Made by a program: the position numbers and the translations under genes. Positions 1-6,178 of a stretch of 24,010 bases of DNA are shown here, piece after piece; the first letter of the stretch is position 1; each line of letters begins with the position of its first letter. The notes under the pieces were generated by a model. It did not search any database, was not told the DNA's origin, and worked only from the letters and a program-made list of their open reading frames with translations. Origin of the DNA: a virus; the IMG/VR virus record IMGVR_UViG_3300008448_000639, positions 1 through 24,010 of that record. One strand, 5' to 3'.

Positions 1-2348
1 TTATAACTATTTTTTCTCATTTCATCACCAGTTTCATTAGGATTAGCACCTGTGGTAGCTTCAATTATTTTTCGGCCATCTATGTTTACACTTATAGGAC
101 GATTTGCTAATGCGTTTATATCACCTCTTAATGCGTTAACAGCATTAATCATTCCAGACATATCAATATTTCCTCCACCTCCACTAGCTAATTTAATTTC
201 ACCTTTTCCAGCAAATTCTGTAGCTTTTCCTGGGGAGGACATAACATCATTTCCAAATAGGTTAGTTCCAGCTATAACTGTATCTTTATTATTTAATTGG
301 ATAGCTCCTTCAGGGCCAAATAAAGTGCGTTTACCATACCCACCACCACTTTGTGCTGGGGAATAAACATCATCTCCACTACTAAAAGCTCCCATTAATG
401 CAGCAATACCAGCAGCAACAGCAGCTCCCGCTAATATAGGACCGGCTATTGGGACAGAGCCTAAAGCAGACCAAGCTCCTTTAACAATAGAAGCTACAGC
501 AGCTAATTTTTCTTTACTAGCTAAAGTTCCTACTAATTTAATTCCGTCCATTACTCCTTTACCAAAATTAATTATACCTTTAACCATCTGGCCTAGTATG
601 ATACCTCCAATAATAACTAAAATAGTTTTCATACCGCCTAAAGATTGAATAATTCCTTTAATGCTATCCCAAAACTGGTTAAAATGTTTACTAATGTTAG
701 CTAAAGTGGGGACTACTTCTTTAGCAAGCATATCTTGCATTTGTTTTTGAGCTTCTTGTCTTTTTTCTTCTATAGACTGTTGTTCAAACTGTTTAGCCAA
801 TGCTTCATCACCTAACATTTTGTTAGCTTCTTCTATACCATGAGCTTCAACTAGTTTATCATATTTTTCTCGAGCTTGTTCTAATGATTCAGCTCCTATA
901 TTTTTAAGTGCTTCTTGTTCAGTTAAAGTTTTAGCTAATTCTTCTCGATTCATCCCTACTGCTTCTGCAATTTTTTCTTGTTGCATTCTGTTCATTCCTG
1001 CAAAATCAGCAGCACTACCTACATTTTTAGCTATTTCATCTGAAACTGTTGCTAGGTCACCATTCAAGGCAGCTTGTCTAGCTTTTTCAAGGCTTAAATC
1101 TTTACCTAACAATAATTCGGCTTCTAATTCACTTTCAATAGATTGTTCAAAATTTAATAAACTGCCTGCTATTTTATCAACAGTAGATAAATCTGTACCT
1201 AGTGCTTTTGCAGCAGCTGCGGCTTTAACTAACCCCTCAGCACCACCTGCTGTTGAGAGTTTTACAGCTTCTGATGCTTTAGCTACATCTTTCATAATCT
1301 CTTTTTCGTTGAGTAATACTCCCCGTTTCATTCCTTCAGTTTTAGCAGTAACTAAACCTGTTTTCATAAGATCTTCAGCTGATTGTCCAGTAGCCATGGT
1401 ATATTTAAGCATAGCATTTGTTTCTTCAGCAGTATAACCAGCTTTAACAGCAAGTTCACCCATTAAAGCAACATCTTTTTGTAAAGATTTACTCATATTT
1501 TCAAAAGCAACAGAAGAACCTAATGATTTATTTAATTCTACAACTTGTTTATTTAAATTTTCTGAATTAGCAAGGGGTAATTTTGAAGCTTCAGCAAATT
1601 CAACCATTGCTAGTTTAGATTTACTTGCTTCTTCATAGGTCATGTTCATGCTTTTAGCAGTCTCACCTAATCCTTTATCGAGATCCGTAACCCCTCCTAC
1701 AACAAATTGTATAACCGAATTTATTAAATTCAAGGGGCTTAACATTCCGCTTAAAGGAGTTTGGACTTGATCTAAAGCTTTTCCGGCTTTTTGAAACCCT
1801 TCTGCAATTTCAGCTTTTCCAGTAGCAATCTCTAAATCTTTTTGCATCTGTTTTATAGAACCATCTGCATCTTCAACAGCACGAGTTACTCTATCATATG
1901 CTGCAGCATTTTGTTCTATGAATTTTTCAGATTCTTGGATATTTTTAGTATATTCTGCTTGGGTTGATTTTAAACTTTCAAGTTGGGATTTTTCAGCATT
2001 AGTTAAACGTCTTTTATTTTCTAAACTTTTAATTTGTTGTCCTAATCCTTGAGATGCAGATTCAAAAGCTTTTTTAGCTATTTTTTCAGACTCAATTTCA
2101 GCTTTTAAAGAAGATTGAAGAGTTAAAAGATTTTCTTTTTCTTTTTTTATTTTATCACTTAGAGTTTTTAATTGTTCTGCACTCAATTTAGAAGAACCTT
2201 GTTGAACAGATTTAAATTGTTCTGCAGCGGATATTAGGTTTTTAAAAGATGCATCACTTTGGTCAGCATATGATTTAAAGTTTTCCATTTCGGTCTTTAT
2301 TTGACCAAGTATACCACCTAATTCTTCAGCATCATCTCTAAGAGCCAT
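1..2348 (-). CDS. Tail tape measure protein (3' end outside window)
   Basis: The frame is open from ATG at 2348 to the window edge, giving 782 complete codons with no stop. The protein starts MALRDDAEELGG. Residues about 40-150 are charged and rich in K/E/L/Q heptads, typical of coiled coil. A long helical Ala/Lys/Glu-rich middle follows. Two hydrophobic stretches lie at residues about 570-590 (core TILVIIGGIILGQMV) and 626-652 (core VPIAGPILAGAAVAAGIAALMG). This layout of long helix plus late membrane-like segments is that of phage tape measure proteins, which set tail length and sit inside the tube. Position agrees: it is the last and longest gene after tube, sheath and gp26-family genes. 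The C-terminal text in the window (VNIDGRKIIEATTGANP) resembles the ends of such proteins, so the stop is probably close. A TAATATTTATAATAAAA motif lies 14 bases before the start. No lysozyme or peptidase motif was seen. Confidence 0.82.
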   Translation of the reverse strand, partial: MALRDDAEELGGILGQIKTEMENFKSYADQSDASFKNLISAAEQFKSVQQGSSKLSAEQLKTLSDKIKKEKENLLTLQSSLKAEIESEKIAKKAFESASQGLGQQIKSLENKRRLTNAEKSQLESLKSTQAEYTKNIQESEKFIEQNAAAYDRVTRAVEDADGSIKQMQKDLEIATGKAEIAEGFQKAGKALDQVQTPLSGMLSPLNLINSVIQFVVGGVTDLDKGLGETAKSMNMTYEEASKSKLAMVEFAEASKLPLANSENLNKQVVELNKSLGSSVAFENMSKSLQKDVALMGELAVKAGYTAEETNAMLKYTMATGQSAEDLMKTGLVTAKTEGMKRGVLLNEKEIMKDVAKASEAVKLSTAGGAEGLVKAAAAAKALGTDLSTVDKIAGSLLNFEQSIESELEAELLLGKDLSLEKARQAALNGDLATVSDEIAKNVGSAADFAGMNRMQQEKIAEAVGMNREELAKTLTEQEALKNIGAESLEQAREKYDKLVEAHGIEEANKMLGDEALAKQFEQQSIEEKRQEAQKQMQDMLAKEVVPTLANISKHFNQFWDSIKGIIQSLGGMKTILVIIGGIILGQMVKGIINFGKGVMDGIKLVGTLASKEKLAAVASIVKGAWSALGSVPIAGPILAGAAVAAGIAALMGAFSSGDDVYSPAQSGGGYGKRTLFGPEGAIQLNNKDTVIAGTNLFGNDVMSSPGKATEFAGKGEIKLASGGGGNIDMSGMINAVNALRGDINALANRPISVNIDGRKIIEATTGANPNETGDEMRKNSY

Positions 2349-2362
2349 ATTAAATTATTTTA

Positions 2363-2374
2363 TTATAAATATTA
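2363..2374 (-). promoter_or_regulatory. Late promoter-like motif before the tape measure gene
   Basis: Coding strand reads TAATATTTATAATAAAA, with the core AATATTTAT at 2373-2365, 16 bases before the ATG. It matches the copies at the other transcription-unit starts. Confidence 0.6.
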
Positions 2375-2387
2375 AAAATGGAAAATT

Positions 2388-2747
2388 TTATTTATACTTT
2401 ACAGGTGCTTTAGGGGATTTAGCAAAAAACTCTGGGGTTTGGATTTTACCATCATTTCCTACTATGGTTTTTTTCCCTGGGGAAGAAGATTTATTTGCTG
2501 ATTCTTTTTCTTCTTCGTAAAAGTTGTAAATTTGTTTAAAAGTAAAACGGCGAAGCCAAATTGGCATATCATAAATGGTATGCCAATCATATCCTCCTTT
2601 ACCATGAAATACTATTTGATGTATTTGAGTAAATATTGCTAGTCTAGTTTCAGAGGCAGTATTAGATGTCAGGCCAAAAAAAGCTAAGCCCAATTGGGAT
2701 ATTGACTCTGGTCTCGCTATCGTCGGGAAAAAAAGTAAGATCAACAT
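2388..2747 (-). CDS. Small tail assembly protein overlapping the gp26-family gene (possible frameshift partner)
   Basis: This 119-codon frame lies between the gp26-family gene and the tape measure gene. The conserved-looking core is residues about 35-80 (TRLAIFTQIHQIVFHGKGG, then YDWHTIYDMPIWLRRFTF), followed by an acidic/lysine-rich tail. The first ATG (2747) lies 86 bases inside the upstream gene, in the +1 frame relative to it, and the first 28 residues would be antiphase to the conserved end of the gp26 family. The next ATG is far inside the core, so the product starts at 2747, starts at a TTG near 2692, or is made by ribosomes that shift frame in the T7 run at 2682-2676. A two-frame overlapping gene just before the tape measure is the classic position of tail assembly chaperones (lambda G/GT, P2 E/E'). 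I do not recognise the protein beyond this; the chaperone role is inference. Confidence 0.6.
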   Translation of the reverse strand: MLILLFFPTIARPESISQLGLAFFGLTSNTASETRLAIFTQIHQIVFHGKGGYDWHTIYDMPIWLRRFTFKQIYNFYEEEKESANKSSSPGKKTIVGNDGKIQTPEFFAKSPKAPVKYK

Positions 2748-3393
2748 CTGGCTGGATCTCTTTTACATATTCTCTAAGAGCTTTCGAGTCTCGGGCTAAG
2801 AGAGCGTTGTCGACAAAATCTCGAATATCTTTCCTATCTCTACTGCCTTCTATTGAGGTTATTAGGTATTTTAAACGGGTAGAAAGTTCAGGAGATGAAT
2901 CTTTATTTATCTTTTTTAATCCTTCCAGCTCAGCTGACACGTCTTGTTCATCTTTATGAGTTAAAAGTTTAAAAGTAATATTATTTTTAGAATATGGTAA
3001 AGTAAATGAAAATTCGTTTACTTTATTTCTAAATAATTCTTCATTAAGAGGTTTATTTTCAATTTTAGAAAGATCTATAGTATAAGGAGCTCCATTGTAT
3101 TCAAAACTGTATGATGGGCCATATCCTAAAATACGAGCAGCTACCATAATAGCATTTTTATCTCCTACTAACAAATCATCATAGTTAATTTTTGATACAA
3201 TAAGAGATCTCATTACTTTATCTATAACTGTACCATTCTTAATATATATTTGGTTCGTTAAGATATCTTCTTCACGAGCAGTCATATATTTCATAGTAAT
3301 TTTTCCTTTAGCTAACTCAGTTCCTTCAGGATAAAGTAAACCTTTAGAGGGTAATTCAATTTCTTCAGTTGGTAACTTAAATTTTTCTTCCAT
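2662..3393 (-). CDS. T4 gp26-family baseplate/tail assembly protein
   Basis: The 243-residue product has the features of the T4 baseplate protein family typified by gp26. The N-terminus contains LPSKGLLYPEGTEL (residues about 14-27). A strongly conserved block reads ITMKYMTAREEDILTNQ, then GTVIDKVMRSLIVSKINYDDLLVGDKNAIMVAARILGYG in register. The C-terminus is NIPIGLSFFWPDI, which matches the aromatic FFWP ending I know from this family. The protein is therefore full length. In T4, gp26 acts in baseplate hub assembly. The gene follows the 123-residue unknown after 41 bases and overlaps the next ORF by 86 bases. Codons in its last third (GTC, GAC, CTC, GCC, AGC, ACC) are unlike the A/T-ending codons used elsewhere. 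The start is the ATG preceded by the A/T-rich stretch AACAAATAAAAATT. Confidence 0.8.
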   Translation of the reverse strand: MEEKFKLPTEEIELPSKGLLYPEGTELAKGKITMKYMTAREEDILTNQIYIKNGTVIDKVMRSLIVSKINYDDLLVGDKNAIMVAARILGYGPSYSFEYNGAPYTIDLSKIENKPLNEELFRNKVNEFSFTLPYSKNNITFKLLTHKDEQDVSAELEGLKKINKDSSPELSTRLKYLITSIEGSRDRKDIRDFVDNALLARDSKALREYVKEIQPDVDLTFFPDDSETRVNIPIGLSFFWPDI

Positions 3394-3434
3394 AATTTTT
3401 ATTTGTTATAACTTAATTGTCTTATATACATATA

Positions 3435-3806
3435 TTAAAGAGAAGTAATATTATCAGGATTTACATTAAATGATAAAACTCCTTCTACTTTTAATATTTC
3501 TTTTCTAATTTCATCCATTTTACTTTTATCAAAACCACCTTTTGCAATCCATGGATGACCATCAACTTTAATTGTTAAAATAGTTTGAAATTTTTCTGTG
3601 TTTTGTTCACTATATTCCATTGGTTCTTTTGAAGATGCTACAGTAATACCGGGAATAGAACGAATATCTGAAAATATTTCTTTTTGGGGGCGTTTTTTAA
3701 TATTTGTAATAATCATCCCTACCATTTTATATTTATCTTGGTAGTCTTCGTTTAGAGTTCTTTTTAACTCTTCTTTAACTAATTGGCGTAAATTGTCTAA
3801 TTTCAT
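3435..3806 (-). CDS. Conserved phage protein of unknown function (123 aa)
   Basis: I do not recognise a named family. The N-terminus (MKLDNLRQLVKEELKRTLNE) is an amphipathic helix of a type common at the start of virion-associated proteins in marine T4-like phages. It is followed by a mixed alpha/beta part with strands near MVGMIITNI (residues 28-36), PGITVASS, FQTILTIKVD and a final helix-strand (DEIRKEILKVEGVLSFNVNP). The order suggests a small ferredoxin-like or ACT-like fold, but this is only a secondary-structure impression. There is no signal peptide or membrane segment. It follows the secreted trio and precedes the gp26-family gene, so a role in tail or baseplate assembly is plausible. 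The AATATTTATA motif ends 5 bases before its ATG and overlaps the stop codon of the upstream gene, so it may start its own transcript. Confidence 0.7.
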   Translation of the reverse strand: MKLDNLRQLVKEELKRTLNEDYQDKYKMVGMIITNIKKRPQKEIFSDIRSIPGITVASSKEPMEYSEQNTEKFQTILTIKVDGHPWIAKGGFDKSKMDEIRKEILKVEGVLSFNVNPDNITSL

Positions 3807-3811
3807 ACGAG

Positions 3812-3822
3812 TATAAATATTA
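3812..3822 (-). promoter_or_regulatory. Late promoter-like motif before the 123-aa gene
   Basis: Coding strand TAATATTTATA at 3822-3812, five bases before the ATG at 3806. It also covers the TAA stop of the T9SS gene (3822-3820), so overlap with that stop may make the match partly accidental. A transcript would start almost at the start codon. Confidence 0.4.
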
Positions 3823-4380
3823 CCGAATTAAAGTAAGGTGACCATGAATTAAATAACGTTTATCAGAATGAATGTCTCCAAAATCAATTCTCCAAATGTA
3901 AGTTCCATCTTGGCACATTTTTCCTTTATACGATCCATCCCACCCCATTTCATGATCATAAGATTCCCAAACAATTTGACCCCATCTATTAAGAATTAAA
4001 ACATGAAAATCTAATGGATCAAATCCTGAAGTGAAAGTTACGTTCCATGTTTGGTTTGATTCATCTCCATCAGGGGTAAAACAGTTAGGAACATAATAAG
4101 TTAATTCTTCACATTTGGTTACATGAACTGTATATGTAACTGGTTCACTAGGGCAATTTAAACTGTAATGAATAGCTGTAAGGGTGTATGTTCCTGTGTC
4201 GCTCCAAGTTAAGCCTATTGGATTTCCATAATGGTATTGACCATTAACTTCCCATTCAGTATTACCCGGTAAATTAGCTTCTGTTGAATAAAAAAATGTT
4301 TGAGGTTCATCACATAATTCTACTTCTTGTTGTCCAAAAGCAATATTAAATGCTAATAATATAAAAAATAATATCCTCAT
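3820..4380 (-). CDS. Secreted protein with type IX secretion type B (gliding-motility CHU_C) sorting domain
   Basis: The 186-residue product begins with a clear Sec signal peptide (MRILFFILLAFNIAFGQQ, cleavage likely after FG at residue 16). Residues about 18-90 form a PKD/Ig-like domain ending in TYTLTAI and PVTYTVHVTKC. Residues about 95-186 are a canonical CHU_C domain: YVPNCFTPDGDESNQTW, then LILNRWGQIVWES, then GWDGSYKGK, DGTYIWRIDF and the terminal GHLTLIR. In Bacteroidota this domain directs secretion and surface attachment by the type IX system. Six cysteines lie in the mature part. It is the last of three adjacent genes with signal peptides; its ATG shares one base with the preceding stop (TAATG), implying translational coupling. 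A host-surface or adhesion role is inferred. Presence inside a phage tail module is unusual, and whether the protein reaches virions is unknown. Confidence 0.88.
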   Translation of the reverse strand: MRILFFILLAFNIAFGQQEVELCDEPQTFFYSTEANLPGNTEWEVNGQYHYGNPIGLTWSDTGTYTLTAIHYSLNCPSEPVTYTVHVTKCEELTYYVPNCFTPDGDESNQTWNVTFTSGFDPLDFHVLILNRWGQIVWESYDHEMGWDGSYKGKMCQDGTYIWRIDFGDIHSDKRYLIHGHLTLIR

Positions 4381-4943
4381 TAGTTATGTGAAATTGGTGA
4401 TAGTGTAGGTGTAGGATTAACTGTAACTGATGTAGTAGCTGTAAATGTACATCCACCTTGTGTTACAGTATATGTTAAAGGGAATGTACCTGCTCCAGAT
4501 GTTCCAGGACAAAATGTGTTTCCTACTACACCGGTTCCTGTTAAAACACCACCTGCAGGTGTAGTTACTACAGCAACACAAGCATCTGTAGAACAAAATG
4601 GGCCTAAAGCAGTAATTGTAGGTACAATCTGCAATATAAACACGTTAACTGTTGAGGCAGGGCTAGTACATCCAGATGCGTTACTTGCAGTAACTGTAAC
4701 AGCATTGTTGATTAAACCAGGAGCAGCTGCTGACCAATTGACACCAATTTGATTTGTACCTTGGCCTGAGGTAATCACACCAGGAGCAGCAACAGTCCAA
4801 GTATAAGTGTATCCTGGGGTATTTGTGACCTGATAAATTGATCCATTTGTTTGGTAACAAACTGTGTCTGGGTTAAGGGTTGTAAGTTGTCCAAAACTAA
4901 CAACAGAAATAAATAGAAATAAAGTTAAAAGTAAATTTTTCAT
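4380..4943 (-). CDS. Secreted PKD-like domain protein (second gene of secreted trio)
   Basis: The 187-residue product has a Sec signal peptide (MKNLLLTLFLFISVVSFGQ, cleavage after residue 18 or 19). The mature chain is low in charge and rich in Thr, Val, Gly and Pro. Residues about 28-105 match the PKD-like domain found repeatedly in secreted Bacteroidota proteins, with TYTWTVAAPGVITSGQGTN and the following NWSAAAPG. A second beta domain (about 106-178) has paired cysteines in GPFCSTDACVAVV and TFCPGTSG. The chain stops abruptly at PTPTLSPISHN, sharing the ISHN ending with the gene before it. There is no CHU_C domain. Its stop overlaps the start of the next gene and it begins 12 bases after the previous one, so the three are one operon. 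Function unknown; an extracellular structural or adhesive role is inferred from the domain type. Confidence 0.8.
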   Translation of the reverse strand: MKNLLLTLFLFISVVSFGQLTTLNPDTVCYQTNGSIYQVTNTPGYTYTWTVAAPGVITSGQGTNQIGVNWSAAAPGLINNAVTVTASNASGCTSPASTVNVFILQIVPTITALGPFCSTDACVAVVTTPAGGVLTGTGVVGNTFCPGTSGAGTFPLTYTVTQGGCTFTATTSVTVNPTPTLSPISHN

Positions 4944-4955
4944 AGATTTTATTTT

Positions 4956-5540
4956 TTAATTGTGAGATATTGCTCCTACAGAAGGGAGTTGTGGGTTAAT
5001 AGTTCCATTAAATACTACAAAAGGGGTAGCTAAATCACATGATGTGCTTCCCCAACTACCCCATAAACCATCAGAACCAGGTGTTACTGAAATTGCTAAA
5101 CTTTGAGGGGTACAACCTTGCGCTACAGTTAATGTAACACAAAAAGTCCATATACAAGATCCTGAATCTCCAAAATCATTAGCTGGGTTTCCATTCATAT
5201 CTAAATCAAAAAAATATCCAGGTCCTACAAGTCCAACGGGAGTATTTGAAGCTAATGTCCATAACCATTGACCTCCACTTACATTACCTCCACAATTAGC
5301 AGGTGCAGTTTGAGGTTGAACATTTGCCCATCCTGGTCCTAAAGTTAAATCAAATCCTTCTATCCAATTAGTTCCTGCTTGTGAATACCCATTCATAGTG
5401 TAACACATAGTTACAACTTGACCAGGTAAATATTGATTTCCAACAGGAGGAGGAGTTAATGTAAATGATTGAGTTCCATTACATTGTGAATATCCCCAAA
5501 TAAATGGGAATAAAAATAACAGTGTATTAAATAATTTCAT
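4956..5540 (-). CDS. Secreted beta-rich protein (first gene of secreted trio)
   Basis: I start the gene at the ATG at 5540 and not at the in-frame ATG at 5597, because only the inner start puts a normal Sec signal peptide at the N-terminus (MKLFNTLLFLFPFIWGYSQ, cleavage near residue 19). The outer start would also lie in the terminator hairpin. The 194-residue product is then a Thr/Pro/Gly/Trp-rich beta domain with CNGTQSFTLTPPPVG, GQVVTMCYTMNGY and GFDLTLGPGWANVQP, and later SGSCIWTFCVTLTVAQGC. This pattern is familiar from secreted Bacteroidota proteins, but I cannot name a function. It ends PQLPSVGAISHN, close to the end of the next gene product. The cysteine after the signal peptide is not in a proper lipobox (YSQC), so a lipoprotein is unlikely. 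The gene follows a terminator and therefore probably has its own promoter. Confidence 0.78.
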   Translation of the reverse strand: MKLFNTLLFLFPFIWGYSQCNGTQSFTLTPPPVGNQYLPGQVVTMCYTMNGYSQAGTNWIEGFDLTLGPGWANVQPQTAPANCGGNVSGGQWLWTLASNTPVGLVGPGYFFDLDMNGNPANDFGDSGSCIWTFCVTLTVAQGCTPQSLAISVTPGSDGLWGSWGSTSCDLATPFVVFNGTINPQLPSVGAISHN

Positions 5541-5583
5541 ATAACTAATATATATTATATTTTTTAAATATCCAAAGAAAAAT

Positions 5584-5615
5584 AAAAGCTCCAACATATA
5601 AAATGCGGAGCCTTT
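5584..5615 (-). terminator. Rho-independent terminator after the tail tube gene
   Basis: Read on the minus strand, AAAGGCTCC pairs with GGAGCTTTT (nine pairs, one G-T), with a 14-base loop. It is followed by TTTTATTTTTCTTT. It lies just after the tail tube stop and before the secreted trio, so it separates virion genes from the cassette. Confidence 0.7.
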
Positions 5616-5639
5616 ACTTTTATTGTTTAACCTAAAATT

Positions 5640-6128
5640 TTAGTAATTCAAGATACAGTAATCAGGTTGTACTTCAATTGTAATATTAACAGCAGTACCG
5701 TCATCATCCCAGTTATAATCTCCAAAGTTTACACTAGTAATCATAGCTCCTTTAATAATCCATTCATTTACAATATCACCTACTGGGCCTAAGCCTTGGA
5801 AGGTAATATCCTTTTTATAGAAATCAGAGTAACCATCTCTACCTGTTACAGATTCGTGACCTAAACGTACCCATTCCATTACTGTTTGTGAACCTGCAGG
5901 GGTAATAGCTTCAAATAAGGTAAATGAAATAGTATTCCAAATAGTTTTTCCTTTTACATAACGTTGAACGTTAATATGGTTAAGAGCTACTGCAGTTTGA
6001 GATAAAGATATAGCTCCCATTCCTTTTACTAAATATGCAGGAATACCTTCCATATAAAGTATAAAACGATTGGTTAGCCTTGGTTCAAACGCTGTATAAA
6101 ATATTTCATTCGGTTCTAAAATTGCCAT
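5640..6128 (-). CDS. Tail tube protein (T4 gp19 family)
   Basis: The 162-residue product has the size and sequence character of T4-type tail tube subunits. The start (MAILEPNEIFYTAFEPRLTN) leads into RFILYMEGIPAYLVKG. A middle block reads KGKTIWNTISFTLFEAITPAG, followed by VMEWVRLGHESVTGRDGYSDFYKKDITFQGLGP in register. The C-terminus (GAMITSVNFGDYNWDDD, then VNITIEVQPDYCILNY) has the NFGDYNW pattern usual in this family. Subunits stack as hexameric rings inside the sheath and form the channel for DNA. The gene directly follows the sheath genes, as in T4 (18 then 19). A TAATATTTATAATAAAA-type motif lies 27 bases upstream of the start, the longest spacing in the window, and a terminator follows the stop, so it can be transcribed alone, which suits a protein needed in many copies. 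Confidence 0.9.
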   Translation of the reverse strand: MAILEPNEIFYTAFEPRLTNRFILYMEGIPAYLVKGMGAISLSQTAVALNHINVQRYVKGKTIWNTISFTLFEAITPAGSQTVMEWVRLGHESVTGRDGYSDFYKKDITFQGLGPVGDIVNEWIIKGAMITSVNFGDYNWDDDGTAVNITIEVQPDYCILNY

Positions 6129-6151
6129 TTTCTTTTATTTTAATTTTGTTT

Positions 6152-6165
6152 TATTATAAATATTC
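6152..6165 (-). promoter_or_regulatory. Late promoter-like motif before the tail tube gene
   Basis: Coding strand GAATATTTATAATAA at 6165-6151, the core AATATTTAT ending 27 bases before the ATG. This is the longest spacing, with an A-rich leader between. Confidence 0.6.
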
Positions 6166-6178
6166 AACTTTTAAGTTT

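Noticed and set aside
52-366. Plus-strand open frame at the left edge
   Set aside because: It lies opposite the tape measure gene, whose frame is open from 2348 to the edge and has tape-measure character.
3820-5540. The secreted trio as a single gene broken by stops
   Set aside because: Each of the three frames begins with its own signal peptide and ATG with coupled or close spacing, which frameshift or nonsense decay would not create.
4956-5540. Lipoprotein status of the first secreted protein
   Set aside because: The cysteine after the signal peptide is preceded by Tyr-Ser-Gln, not by a lipobox with Gly, Ala or Ser at -1.
5541-5597. N-terminal extension of the first secreted protein to the ATG at 5597
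   Set aside because: The extension would put 19 extra residues before a good signal peptide and would start inside the terminator hairpin.
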